From Adiantum capillus-veneris (lineage: Eukaryota; Streptophyta; Polypodiopsida; Polypodiales; Pteridaceae), in contig CM043956.1 in assembly GCA_014529385.2 (NCBI GenBank), positions 65,042,620-65,106,619 of the forward strand: a DNA stretch of 64,000 bases, given 5' to 3'. Shown one piece after another: positions 20,010 to 31,404 of the stretch (position 1 is the stretch's first letter; each line of letters begins with the position of its first letter). The position numbers and the translations under genes are program-made. Under the pieces are notes generated by a model. It saw nothing but the letters and a program-made list of their open reading frames with translations. It was not told the DNA's origin and ran no database searches.

Positions 20010-20548
20010 GAGTTTCAATACTCTTTCAAGGTAGAAGATAGTGTGCATGCACAATTGGCAGGGATTCTCACTTATAGGGTACATGAGAAGGAAATTAAGG
20101 TGCCTCAAGTAAAGACCCTACCATTGCCACCACAAAAAAGTATTCCCAATGCTTTTACCTTGTTCTTTGATGGAGCTTTTCGTCGAGCCACAGGAAAAGC
20201 AGGGGGAGGGCTAGTGTTGCTCAACCCAAGTGGAGAGGTGGTCATGAAAGAGAAGTTCAATCTACCAAGTTCAGCTAGCAACAATGAACCAGAATATGAC
20301 ACCCTACTTCATGGTTTAAAAATATGCATTGGCCATGGTATACAACGTCTCATGGTAAAAGGGGATGCACTTCTCATTGTGAAGCAGATTTTAGGCATCT
20401 AGGCATGCAAAAATGAAAGACTAAGGGCGAAAGTTCATACCATCCGTAGGCTATTTAATCAATTTGAGGAGGTGCAACTATATCATATTCCGAGGAAACA
20501 AAATGAAGATGCCGATTTACTTGCACAACAAGCAGTTACATGTGTTGA
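20010..20548 (+). pseudogene. Second (plant-type) RNase H of element B
   Basis: FTLFFDGAFRRATGKAGGGL, SNNEPEYDTLLHGLK, KGDALLIVKQILGI, TAG at 20400-20402 (Trp in A), then LYHIPRKQNEDADLLAQQA, the closing motif of the fold. Presence of two RNase H domains places the element in the Tat lineage. The conserved acidic positions are present (D in FFDG, E in NEPEYD with Ala replaced by Pro, D in GDA). Confidence 0.85.
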
Positions 20549-20936
20549 GAGAGAAGTGCAGGTCATCATGGTGGCAGCAACTGTCAAGCAACTGAGATAC
20601 CAGGGATTGGAGTCATTGACTCCCATTATTAGCTACATTTTGGAGGGCGAGTTTCCACAAGACTTCACGAAGGCTCAGAAGAGGAGACTCATGGAGAAGG
20701 CAAGCGCATATCTCTTCCTAGAAGGCTCCCTCTATCAAAGAGGGAGGGATCAAGTATGCAGAAGAGTACCAACTATTGAGGAAATTCCAGCCATTCTAAA
20801 AGGTTTGCATGAAGAAGCATGTGGTGGTCATTTTGCCCAAGAATTAACTGTGAAGAAGATTTTGCTTGCGGGGTATGTTTGGCCAAGTCTGCATGTGGAT
20901 CTCCAACATTGGTGTAAAAGTTGTCACAATTGTTAG
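20472..20936 (+). pseudogene. Integrase zinc-binding (HHCC) domain of element B
   Basis: LHEEACGGHFAQELTVKKIL and WPSLHVDLQHWCKSCHNC supply the His, His, Cys, Cys ligands. TAG at 20934-20936 follows directly after CHNC, separating it from the catalytic core; a C-to-T change from CAG is the simplest origin. Confidence 0.85.
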
Positions 20937-20954
20937 GTAAATGGGAATAGAAGA

Positions 20955-22031
20955 TTGGTTTATGGTCCAAGGCAAATCGTACTTGCAAATAGACCCTTTG
21001 AAAAGTGGGGCATTGATGCTATGGGTCCTCTGCCTAGGACAAAAAATGGTAAACTCTACATTCTAGTGGTTGTAGACTATATGACTAGGTGGGTGGAAGC
21101 ACAAAGTGTGGCAAAGGTAAATGAGAGGACAGTGAGCAAATTCGTCTACACTCACATTTGTTGTAGATTTGGCACACCTTTGGAGATTGTTTCTGATAAT
21201 GGTCCAGGGTTTAGAAAGGGATTGCTCACAGAAGTCTGTGAAGAACTTCACATTCTACATTGTCACAGTACACCCTACTATCCCCAATCAAATGGTTTGG
21301 TAGAAAAAGCTAATGGTGTCATTGCAGGCATCATTAGAAAGATGGTGAAAAACAAGACAAAGTTGTGGGATGACTTCTTGGATGGTTCCTTGTGGGCGTA
21401 TCGAACCACATATAGGGAAGCCACGGAGTTCACACCATTTCACTTGGTCTATGGTCAAGAGGCTTTACAGCCAATTGAGCTAAACATTCCAGCAATGAGA
21501 CTTCATGGCAAATCAGCACAAGATGATCAAGAAGCATGGATGGATCGACTTCTTACCTTAGCTCAGCTTGAGTGGAAAAGAGAAGCAGCATACGAGTGCT
21601 ATAAGAGGAAAGCCACACAGACAAAGGAGAAGCTTGACAAGAAACTGAAGGACAAAGGCATCAATGAAGGAGATCTTGTGCTAAGGTATGACAATCGACT
21701 CGATAATCGTTTTGATGCCAAATTTGAAACAAGATGGCAAGGGCCATACATAGTCAAGAAGGCTTTCAATTCAAGTTACTATCAGCTTATGGACTTGAAT
21801 GGTAAAGAGCACTCCAGGAAAGTAAACGGGTATCGCTTGAAGCCCTATTTGAGTCGCCTTCTACCAAAGGATCTACCAAAGATCTGTCGAAAGGCCACTG
21901 TCTCATGTAAGTATTGTTACATGAAGCATGAGTGTAACTCTAGCCAGAATTCTGAGGGGCCAAACAATAAAAATCTCGTCAAGGACTCTGAAGCACTCTC
22001 TTTGGAAAAGATGTTCTATGATGGTACATGA
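20955..22031 (+). CDS. Integrase catalytic core and C-terminus of element B
   Basis: Open for 358 codons in the same frame as the upstream pol pieces. DDE residues: WGIDAMGPLP (Asp), IVSDNGPGF (Asp), SNGLVEKANG (Glu). Then WAYRTTYREATEFTPFHLVY and a GPY/F-like module (RWQGPYIVKKAF) ending NGYRLKPYL. No chromodomain follows, as expected for Tat. The last ~50 residues look non-conserved and may be read-through into the 3' region. Confidence 0.88.
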   Translation: MVYGPRQIVLANRPFEKWGIDAMGPLPRTKNGKLYILVVVDYMTRWVEAQSVAKVNERTVSKFVYTHICCRFGTPLEIVSDNGPGFRKGLLTEVCEELHILHCHSTPYYPQSNGLVEKANGVIAGIIRKMVKNKTKLWDDFLDGSLWAYRTTYREATEFTPFHLVYGQEALQPIELNIPAMRLHGKSAQDDQEAWMDRLLTLAQLEWKREAAYECYKRKATQTKEKLDKKLKDKGINEGDLVLRYDNRLDNRFDAKFETRWQGPYIVKKAFNSSYYQLMDLNGKEHSRKVNGYRLKPYLSRLLPKDLPKICRKATVSCKYCYMKHECNSSQNSEGPNNKNLVKDSEALSLEKMFYDGT

Positions 22032-22042
22032 ATATACCATCA

Positions 22043-22059
22043 TCCAGAGGGAGGGCTAA
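22043..22059 (+). promoter_or_regulatory. Polypurine tract of element B
   Basis: CCAGAGGGAGGGCTAA directly before the 3' LTR TGATAG; plus-strand DNA primer. Confidence 0.75.
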
Positions 22060-23657
22060 TGATAGCCGTTTTTTCGGCTCTTTGTAATTGCCACAGTGAG
22101 TTACCTCACCCTACCAAAATCACCCAAACACTGTGGCTATCCCTACCATTTCACTGTACATAGGCGTGCGTGAGTCACGGGACTTTTCCCATATCTTCTT
22201 AAAAAACCCTCAGCTAGCTAGTCACTGGGTTAGGTGAGCCAAAAAAAATAAAAAAATAAAAGTATATTATGGACTCTTTGTGTGTAAATATTTCATTGTA
22301 TATATCGCCTAAATATAGGAATTTTTTATAATTATTTTGGTATTTTATTTAAATATTTCTACTTAGGTGTGTGTTTTATTAAACCTATGTACACCTTCTT
22401 TCATCCTCTTACACCATAATTATATTTTTTGCCAATATGTACATACGCTAACCTCATATTTTTCCTTTATACAAATCACTCCCACATTTTCACCCTCACC
22501 CTCGTGAAAACAAAAAATTGATTTCTACTCATTGGTTACTTTTATTATATTATTTACTTGCATACCTTTTCCTCTTTCACCCAAAATAATTCAAGGAGGG
22601 ACCATATCATATGATTCCAATATCTTTCCATATCCATAACTCCTCCATATTTATTATTATTTTTACTCATTATTCTAACACCATGTGCTCATTGAGCTAA
22701 AGTCCATGAATAGTCCATACACTACCCACCATGTATATATTTCTTATTTCACCAATAATCCTCCTCCATGCATGGGTCAAGGGCAACTTGAATGCTTTGT
22801 ATTATAATATGACAAAGGAGGGGCTCACTCTTGGATGCATTGTACAAATTCAACAAAGGAGGGGGCCACTAAAAGACTTTTGCAGGCATAAAAAACAGGC
22901 TTTTTGGTGAGAATTTTGGCACCTATCTCCACTCTGAATTTGGAGCGGTGGTCAAAAGAGAAAATGTAGGCCACGCTCTGAATAATCACCTCAACTTTTT
23001 TCATGATTTTTGGAGCTACCAACGGTGAGCTATGATTTTTGAGTGGACCGTAGTCTGCCCACTTTTCTCACAAGTAGCCCTTAGTCTTCTCTCACCCTTC
23101 CACACACCTACTCACTCTTACACATCCCTCCCTCTCCTTCCCTCACTCAAACCTGCAATTTCCATGGCTTCTCCCACCCTCTTCACCATTACCCTTCTCT
23201 CTCATCCCTACAGTTCTTTTATGAACCTCTACATACATACACCCTCTCCATGTCTCTCTCTATTGCTTCTATGTTACAATTTCATTTACCTCTCCTAAAA
23301 TATCTAAAATTCAGCATCTTAACCATGATAACTTCTGCAAATTGAGGATTTTTCATCAACAAATCCTCTTTTCATCGTGGTGGTCAACAGTGGCGGCGGC
23401 GTAAAGAAGCGAAGAAGAAGAAGAAGACCAGCGGTCATTTTTTCCACAATCTACACAAGGGTGAGTTCAAGCTTCTTCAAAGCTTCACCATCTCAATGAT
23501 TCTCTTTTAATTCACCACTCTTCCTTCATCAAATCAACTCACTCTACCCATTGTAAATGTAACATTAACTTTCTAGTGATTACTAACGACTAACATACTA
23601 ACACAAAATAGCATTGACCTAACCATAAAAGACACCTCACCTCAAGACATGTATAGT

Positions 23658-23712
<55 letters not shown>

Positions 23713-24739
23713 CTTCCTTAAAACTTACTTTCACCTTATATACCACCAATAATGCTCTCTTTTGAGCCCACACCCATGACTCAAGCAGACAAAGAAGGCC
23801 CGCAATGTTTTGATATTCAAAAAAATCATAATCCTGATTTGTTAGCTTGTAAATTAGGATTTCCAATAATCTTAATGAGGGGTCTCGAACCTATAAATAG
23901 GCCCCTCTTCTTCTTGTAAAACAACCTCCAACATCTCACATAGCACCCCAACACTCTATGCATGAGGAGAGACTTAGGTGTAGCAACCACTTGTGAGCTT
24001 CACTCTTGGTGTGAGAGAAGCTTTCAAGCTACACATTGCAAGTGAGAGAGCGTGAGTTTCACAAATCTCAAAACCACTATTGTATATGCTCCTTTATCAT
24101 CAATAAATTGAGGTTTGGTGCATCAAATGCGTGATTCGACATTCAAATCTTCGTCCTTCCATTTGTGCAATACGGTTTGGTGAATTCAAGGTGACTTGTG
24201 TATTTTGAGTTTTTTATCAGTTGATCTTGATTTTAGAAAGTGTTTTAGTGTGTTTTTCATTGCCAGTTTTGTGTCCATTGTAAGAGGGTATTGTGGTGAG
24301 AGGTCTCCCACACCCTAAGACAGTGTGTGTGTGTTTTGGCAATGTTTAGCAATCACTAAGCATTGAGTGAGTTTTATACAAGTTCTACGATAGCATCATA
24401 ACGAACCATCTCCATTTGCAAGTCACAAATAAGGTATTACGCAAGATCCTTTTCTCTCTCTCTTCCCTTTGCTCTAGCTCTCTCTGGTCCAGTTTGTGTG
24501 TGTCTTGGTGTGAGGTTGTTTGTGTGTGTTGTGTGGTGCATCTTCTTGGTTGTGCCAAAATCTCTCTTGCGTCCTAGTTCGCATACCATAACTAGGTGGT
24601 GCCCCTATCTTGTTTGGGTTTGGCTGTGGGTTTGTTGTTGTGTTGTGCTTGTGGTTGCCCCAGCCCCAATTGAGCAGCACGGGAGCCTTGAGGGGTGTTT
24701 AGAGGTCGCCTCTCTTGTTGCCCGCCCCGGACCGCCTCA
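22060..24739 (+). repeat. 3' LTR of element B (2,680 bp)
   Basis: Same ends as the 5' LTR. By eye about five substitutions in the first 250 bases. Main length difference is the (CT)n tract at 23660-23710, about twice as long as in the 5' LTR. TATAAATA lies at 23892-23899. The end abuts GTGT of the target duplication. Confidence 0.95.
23892..23899 (+). promoter_or_regulatory. TATA box in 3' LTR of B
   Basis: CTATAAATAG, same context as in the 5' LTR; could drive read-out transcription into flanking DNA. Confidence 0.5.
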
Positions 24740-25075
24740 GTGTCAAAACCAGACCTTGATGTTATCCCTATCACACTAACTTATCCTCATGACATGATGT
24801 ATGCTTATTTCAAATCATGACACAATGTTAACTTTCCTCATGTGATTGAGCTTTTAAACCATGTGTTGTAGTCTATGAGGAAGGACAATTTCTTGTTCTA
24901 GCAACTGATGAGAGAGTTCAACTGTTACCTATGACCGTCCATAACAAGCACTAAGTAAGTACGTCGAATGTTTTAAATGAGAAGAGAGGTGTCAACACTA
25001 GACCTCTATTGTTATCCGTGTCACACTAACTTATCCTCATGACACAATGCATACTTATTTCAAATCATGTGCAAG
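24740..25075 (+). repeat. Tandem repeat, ~249 bp unit (1.35 units right of element B)
   Basis: GTGTCAAAACCAGACCT at 24740 recurs as GTGTCAACACTAGACCT at 24989; the following ~85 bases match (CACACTAACTTATCCTCATGACA). The second half of the unit matches 12280-12434. The array extended across the insertion site. Confidence 0.85.
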
Positions 25076-25314
25076 TATTATTTATGTGAGAAATCACTTA
25101 GGTTATATGCGAATTTATGCTAAACAAGCATATTGTAGTGCCGCGAGAAAATTTACTAGACTTCCTTATTTTCATAAATAATTAGAGTCAAAATAGGAGA
25201 CCCCACACGATGATTTGTATCCTAAAATCAAACATTTAAAAGTAAAAGTAAACTTAATACATCTATAAAACAATCTCAAAACCTCTATGTGTGTGTGAGT
25301 GTGTCAGTGTGTAT

Positions 25315-25441
<127 letters not shown>

Positions 25442-25608
25442 AAAAGTAAAAGATAGAATGGAGTATGAATCAATTTAAGTGAGTAGCTCATTTAGTTAAA
25501 AATTTTGAAAGTCTCTTATGTATAAAAAAGTTCTAAAGTATGATTTAGTAATGTTATACTAAAACAGCTAGGTTTATGGAGATTATACAAGAAATTAGGG
25601 AAACTATT

Positions 25609-25828
25609 GTTGTCTTTGGGATCAACTATGAAGAGTAGAATAGGACAATTGATGATGTTCTATTTGGTTAGCACAACCATGCTTAGACAAGTTTCTCCTT
25701 GGGGTCCTTCTTAGTGATTGTCATCTTTGGGATCAACTTTGAAGAGTAGAATAGGACAATTGATGACGTTTTATTCGGTTATCACAACCATGTTTAGCCA
25801 AGTTTCTCCTTGGGGTCCTTCTTAGTGA
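25609..25828 (+). repeat. Tandem duplication, ~109 bp unit
   Basis: Two copies of a unit with TTTGGGATCAACTATGAAGAG and TTTCTCCTTGGGGTCCTTC, about 90% alike. Not recognised as a known element. Confidence 0.88.
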
Positions 25829-26319
25829 CGTGGGGTGGCTCTCTTGTCAGTCCATGTATCTTTGGTTATTGGGAGATGTCATGGCTCCACATGAGCATGA
25901 CCAGAATCTGCAATTTCTTATTTTGGTTAATATAATTTACTCAACATTGTGAGTTTTGGAAAAAAAGTAATGCTATGCTAAGATTCAAGGCTAATAAATT
26001 ATTTTAAAGACTAAGCTTGTAGAAATAAAGAATGAATTCATTAGCCTATATCAATGACACTTAAAAAGTGTCCTTAGTGATGTCGGGTGGCTCTCTTGTC
26101 AATCTATGTATATTTGGTTATTGGGAGACGTCATGGCTCCACATGAGCATGACCAAAATCTGCAGTCAACATTGTGAGTTTTGGAAAAAAAGTAATGCTA
26201 TGCTAAGATTCAAGGCTAATAAATTATTTTAAAGAATAAGCTTGTAGAAATAAAGAATGAATTCATTAGTCTATATCAATGAATTCATTAGTCTATATCA
26301 ATGCCACTTAAAAAGTGTA
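25824..26319 (+). repeat. Tandem duplication, ~250 bp unit
   Basis: Copy 1 starts AGTGACGTGGGGTGGCTCTC, copy 2 (26074) AGTGATGTCGGGTGGCTCTC. Copy 2 has lost about 35 bases and contains an internal doubling of a ~22 base phrase ending CTATATCAAT. Adjacent to the 109 bp duplication and shares its final bases with it. Confidence 0.88.
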
Positions 26320-27118
26320 TATGCACTTACCAATCAGACAAATTTCAAAAGCACAAGTGGATGTTCATAACAATTTCCAACAAAATCTACGCTTTAAACG
26401 ACAAAAGCATAGTCTTTAACATTAGTGTAAGTGTGTGAATATGTGTGTATGTATGTTTGTGTGTGTGTAACGAGTGTATCCAAGAGAATATAATCTTGTA
26501 CTTTCACTTTATTTATTTCAATTTATGTCCAACATTGTTGCTACATTAATGCTATTATTGCAATTAAAATATAAGTATGAATTCCATGTGGATAAAAAGG
26601 ATTTTTAATTTTATTTTTGTAGTAGTACGAGCATTCTTGCTTGCGATGATACGAAGGACATTCGTGAGTGCCGTCTCTTGGCCACATTCAAACCCATGGA
26701 CTAGGTCAGGCGACAACCAACCAGACAAGATGATTTGGACAAGAAGGATTAATTTAATCATACAGGTGTAGTATGCCATGATGTTCAATGGTGGTTAGTA
26801 GTATAAATTGATGTGTGTGTATGGAGATCTACACAAATGCATGAGTACAATAGTATTTAATGTGAGAGATAACAATATTAAACAAATAAATAATTGAAGT
26901 CCAAACTTTTTCAATAAGACAATATAGAAAAAGAAATTATCACTTAAAAAATAGAAATAAATAATACTTTAGCAATAGTATGATTCTAGCAAAGTTGAAG
27001 CTACGTGGAAGGGAGTAGATAATGACAATACACACTCTAAATTAAGAACATGGGTGTCTATTGTGCCAGATATCTTTAGTCAAGAACGTTGACATAGCCA
27101 TATGCAAGTGTGTATGAG
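26320..27118. other. AT-rich non-coding stretch
   Basis: No gene, LTR boundary or RNA recognised. Short GT-rich phrases near 26440-26470. Confidence 0.6.
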
Positions 27119-27131
27119 AATATAAGAATGT

Positions 27132-27176
<45 letters not shown>

Positions 27177-27178
27177 TA
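27119..27178. repeat. Compound (GT)n(GA)n microsatellite
   Basis: About 25 bases GT then 20 bases GA; same arrangement as at 25317. Confidence 0.9.
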
Positions 27179-27849
27179 TGTGTATGGAAAAAATATAGTT
27201 GAATACTTAACAGAGAAGAGGTAGTACAAGTGCTAGTGATGTTATGTAGGTGTTTCCCACCTATAAAGTTAACAAAAATGTGAATCAATCTGCTTCATGA
27301 CTAGATAGAGTAAGAAAGGATGTGAGTTGTAGTGTAGTAAACTTCTCAAAGAAGGCTCCATAAGGTAATCATCAATGCATCAAATTTTTTTTGTGCTATA
27401 TGGGTAAACACAAGAGATTAGGATTGATATTTCTTGTTGGAGGTGCACTTTATTGCAAGAGTCACTCCTTCCTGCTCATCCTTCCACACTTGCAACTTGT
27501 CCCATCTTGACATGTATGCCCTTGGCTCTAGTTAGATTGACATTGAACAATTTCTTTGCAATTTGTTTCCATCTCTACCTAGCTAGAGCATGCTATATCA
27601 CATGCAACTCTCATTCTTCTCCAATAGAATCTTGTTCATGTTAGATGCTCAGCTAGCAAGAGTAGGAGAAAGAGGATCAAAAGTGGTGCCACTCATATGT
27701 ATTAAATCCCTTTGTATCACTGAAAAATCCTGCAAAGTCCAAAGCCATTGTAATATTATTGATTGTGAATGAGTCTAAAAGGGTTGGTGGCCTCCACGTT
27801 TGTAATCATATGCAGTTTCTAAGCCTTATATTGAGCCAAAATAGCTAGA

Positions 27850-28556
27850 AATATTATTTGAACCTTAGCTAAGGTATAAAAGCCAACCTTTGTAATAAAA
27901 AACCTATGTTTTTGGATAATGAAAGTAAGTGCTTGTTCTAGAAGCTCAACGTGAATCTATTGTTTCTTTGAATCTTTGTGTCTCTCTCCTATGGTGTTAT
28001 ATTTCTATTCCAAGCATTCCAACACGTTTGTAGGTGAAATCTCTTCCATTTAACGTTTCTACAAACTATCATACTATCTACAACCTTATTTTTCTCCTTA
28101 TGCACCATACACGCACCAAAATTGGTTTTTGTCCTTAAGAATAAGTATAGCACGTCTAGAGGAATCTACAGAGTGCTTCAGAGTCAAAAATTGATTGACC
28201 TAAAATAGGTTGTTTATCTTAGACATTATTTTTTCCAAGTGTCATAAATGACACTTGATTACACGGGAGTGTCAAGGATACTCTACTCATGCTAGGCATA
28301 AAGTTTTGTTGCATTCGAAGACTCGTAACTATACCACATCATCAGAACAAGCTTGCCGTAAGAAAAATAGCTTTTGATGTCTGCTGTGCTGAGATACGTA
28401 AGAACGGCTCAGAATTGGGTTTTCCAAGAGACTAGCTATCTCTTGTAGCCTCCATGTACTAGCCGCGTCAGCTACACTCCACAGATTGATAATGTTTATG
28501 TCTATGGTTCTCACTTTTCTAGCATTGATATGGTGAGGTTTAGAACTTGGACAACA
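27850..28556 (+). repeat. Probable 5' LTR of element E (left boundary not found)
   Basis: TATA-like AAGGTATAAAAGCC at about 27880 resembles AGGTATAAAAGTC in the LTR at 45158. The right end ACAACA lies three bases before a degenerate Asp-type primer-binding site. Diverged, so the left end is unclear. Confidence 0.45.
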
Positions 28557-28559
28557 GTT

Positions 28560-28577
28560 TTGCGTCGTTGCCAAGGA
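28560..28577 (+). promoter_or_regulatory. Degenerate primer-binding site of element E
   Basis: TTGCGTCGTTGCCAAGGA matches 14 of 18 bases of the Asp-type site TGGCGCCGTTGCCGGGGA known from Athila/Tat elements; differences are mostly transitions. Confidence 0.6.
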
Positions 28578-29146
28578 TGAGGTGGACTAGACTAGAGAAA
28601 AAACTAAATTATTTACTTAAATTTCCATCACTTTCTCTAGTTTTGGCTAGAGTAACACCTTTTCTGACTTTACATGGCTGAGAGGTGCTTGAGAGTAGAG
28701 ATGCTTGATAAGGACCTCGAGAGCATTAGTTTAGTAGGACAAATAAGGTGAAAGATCCTTGAGATTAGCTAGTGGTAGGTAAAGCTATCTCATAAGTAGG
28801 AAGTAGAGATCTTAGACTGAAAGTCGAACTTTTTACCTTTTGTATTTCTTTTTCATGGTTAGTAGGAGTAGGGTAAGTAGAAAACCATCAGGATTTCATC
28901 TGATTTGAGGTGCACTTAGAAAACCACAAAATAGTCCGATTTATCTTAGGGGTGCCTAAGATATACAAGGGATTCTGGGATTGAACTTGTAAGGTGGTAT
29001 ACCTACTTGTTTAGACCATCCCCATTGATTTTGGAAACATTTGGATCACTGAAAAACCTATCAAGCCCAGAATTGGAAAAAATTGTAGACTTCTGGAAAA
29101 AATCACATGGAAAACCCAAATCAAGCTTAAACAAGAAACTAGGGTG
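28578..29146 (+). mobile_element. Element E (Tat-type), leader, left of copia insertion
   Basis: Non-coding. A segment around 28855-28895 (TAGTAGGAGTAGGGTAAGTAG) matches the leader of element D near 56370, supporting kinship. Continues at 36278 after the copia element. Confidence 0.6.
29142..29146. other. Target-site duplication of copia element, left (GGGTG)
   Basis: Repeated exactly at 36273-36277. Confidence 0.95.
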
Positions 29147-29354
29147 TGTTGATGTGCGCGTGTGCGTGCGGAGTGTGTGCAAGAGAGGGGAAGAAGAGAT
29201 ATGGGGAAGGGGGAGATGCACAGGTAGCCACTGTGTGGGTTAGTGGAGAAGAAAGAGAAGAGATCAACTCTTCCTCTTTCTCTCCCTATATTGAATAGGG
29301 AAAATCAAGTGTACAAGGGTGGTTTCCCACGGCCACCTGGCCTACACCCCAACA
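29147..29354 (-). repeat. 3' LTR of copia element (208 bp)
   Basis: TGTTGATGTGCGC ... CACCCCAACA; differs at four positions from the other LTR. Confidence 0.95.
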
Positions 29355-29368
29355 ACCTCCCACTTGAA
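29355..29368 (-). promoter_or_regulatory. Polypurine tract of copia element
   Basis: On the minus strand CAAGTGGGAGGT lies directly before the LTR. Confidence 0.7.
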
Positions 29369-29473
29369 GGTCATGGTGGCCAATAGTGGCATTAGTATAG
29401 TTAGTCTATACAAAATTGATGAAGCATTGCCGAGGCTTCATCCTACACCCATAAGTTCTATACAATGTGTAAA

Positions 29474-31404
29474 TCAATCCGAGGCTAGGCTCTTTGTGAG
29501 GGCATCTGCGGGGTTGTCATCAGTGTGAACCTTGACAAGCTCGATACGTTTGCCAGCCAATGCATCTCGTATGACATGGTATCTGACCTCTATGTGTTTC
29601 GACTTTGAGTGAAACACTGGATTCTTTGCCAAAGCAATGGCACTCTGACTATCACAATTTAGTATTGGAACCTCGTGAATTCCCAAGTCTCCCACTAGAC
29701 GAGCCAACCATATGGCTTCCTTGCTGGCGTCAGACGCAGCAACATATTTTGCCTCAGTGGTAGATGAAGACGTGCAATCTTGGAGACACGTTCTCCAAGA
29801 GATAGCTGCTCTAGCAAACATGAACACATAGCCAGATGTGGATCTTCTACGATCCACGCAACCCGCATAATCCGCATCCGTGTAACCTACAATAGATGCA
29901 TCACTGTTTCCGAAGCGTACAAATTGCTAGCTGTACCATTCAAATATCTGAGGATTTTCTTCACTGCTTCCCAATGCTTCTTGCCAGGGTTTTCCATGTA
30001 CCTACTAACCACTCCCACTGCATGTGCAATGTCTGGTCTTGTGGCTACCATAGCGTACATCAAACTGCCAACTGCTGAAGAATATGGTACTTTTTCCATT
30101 TCCTCTTTCTCAGGCACTATCTTGGGAGAGTCTTCCTTGCTAAGTTTGGAGTATGCTTGCATTGGGGTACTCAATGACTTCCCCCCCTGCATACTAAAAC
30201 GTTGCAAGACTTTGTGAATGTACTTTTCTTGAGATAATTCAAGAATTCCACGTTGCCTGTCTCTCTTGATGTGCATACCAAGAAAGTGATTGGCATCTCC
30301 CATATCCTTCATGGAAAAATGAGTGCTTAGCATCTTTTTCAACTGATTGATTTCATCAATTGATTTGTCTGCGATGAGCATATCATCTACATACAAGATC
30401 AAGATGATTAAAGAACCATCGTTTAACCTTTTTGTGTATAAGCAGTGATCCTCTTGACTTATAATGTAACCGTGAGATTGCATGAATTTGTTGAATTTTT
30501 GATACCATTGCCTTGAACCTTGCTTGAGGCCATAGAGTGCCTTTTTAAGTCTACAAACCAATTCTGACCTCGTTGGTTTTTGGGTTTCACATATGAATCC
30601 CTCTGGTTGTTTCATGTAGACATCTTCATCTAGATCCCCGTGAAGAAATGTTGTGTTCACATCCATTTGGACAAGTTCCATGTCCTGGATAGCAACCAAG
30701 CCAAGCACGGTGCGAAGTGTAGTCATCTTGACTACTGGAGAGAAAATCTCATCAGAATCCACACCTTTTTGCTGCTTGAAACCCTTGGCAACTAGACGAG
30801 CCTTGTATCTAGGCTCGAGATCTTCCGCTGTATACTTCTTCTTGTATACCCACTTGAAAGGTAAAGCATTTTTGCCTTTTGGTAATTCAACCAAATCCCA
30901 TGTCTCATTAGCCACAATCGAATTGTATTCTGATTGCATAGCCTGCTCCCACTTAACACTATCCTCCATTTGTATAGCTTCTTTGTAGCAGGTTGGCTCT
31001 CCACTGTCAGTGACCAAAATGTGGTGTATACCCGGCTCAAACCTCTTGGGCGCATGTGATACTCTCCTAGAGCGTCTGAGTGCCTGACTGCTGGATTCTG
31101 CTCTCTCCAGAGCAATAGTAGTATCTTGCACTTGAGGAGTAGGTGCGACACTACTGAACTGAGTTGGTTCGGAGGCTACATCCTCAAAATGAACACGTCT
31201 GTACTCAACATCTTTGATGGGTTTCTTGTGCATTTTTGATTCATTGAAAATCACATGTGAGCTACGAATGAATTTGTTTGATTCTGGGTGCCAGAGACGA
31301 TATCCCATCTCTCCGTTTGCACCATAGCCAATAAGGATGCATTTGTGTGATCTGGATCTAACTTCCGACGAAGTTCTTTGGGCACAAGTGCATATGCCTC
31401 GCAT
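29474..31404 (-). pseudogene. Reverse transcriptase and RNase H of copia element
   Basis: Main frame 29887-31404: RT begins EIFSPVVKMTTLRTVLGL, then QMDVNTTFLHGDLDEDVYM, LKKALYGLKQGSRQWYQKF, catalytic ILYVDDMLIA and HFLGMHIKR. The RNase H part starts KVPYSSAVGSLMYAMVATRP and continues in another frame (29474-29857) with RRSTSGYVFMF, SSTTEAKYVAASDASKEAIW and CDSQSAIALAKNP, ending near NPADALTKSL. The frame change near 29880 breaks RNase H. All polymerase motifs are otherwise intact. Confidence 0.92.

Larger units (their letters stand above)
12435..24739 (+). mobile_element. Element B: complete Tat-lineage Ty3/gypsy retrotransposon (12.3 kb)
   Basis: Both LTRs, PBS, PPT and target duplication are present. 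Internal order: X1, X2, Y1, Y2, gag-protease, RT, RNase H, second RNase H, integrase. LTRs differ by about 2% over the first 250 bases, so insertion is fairly recent. Yet pol carries one frameshift and four further in-frame stops, and Y1 has a stop, so this copy cannot be autonomous. It sits in a 249 bp tandem repeat. Same family as A by LTR, PBS and protein; C is a distant member. Confidence 0.93.

Noticed and set aside
26564-26788. 74-codon minus and 64-codon plus ORFs
   Set aside because: Mutually antisense, AT-rich, no motif, isolated.
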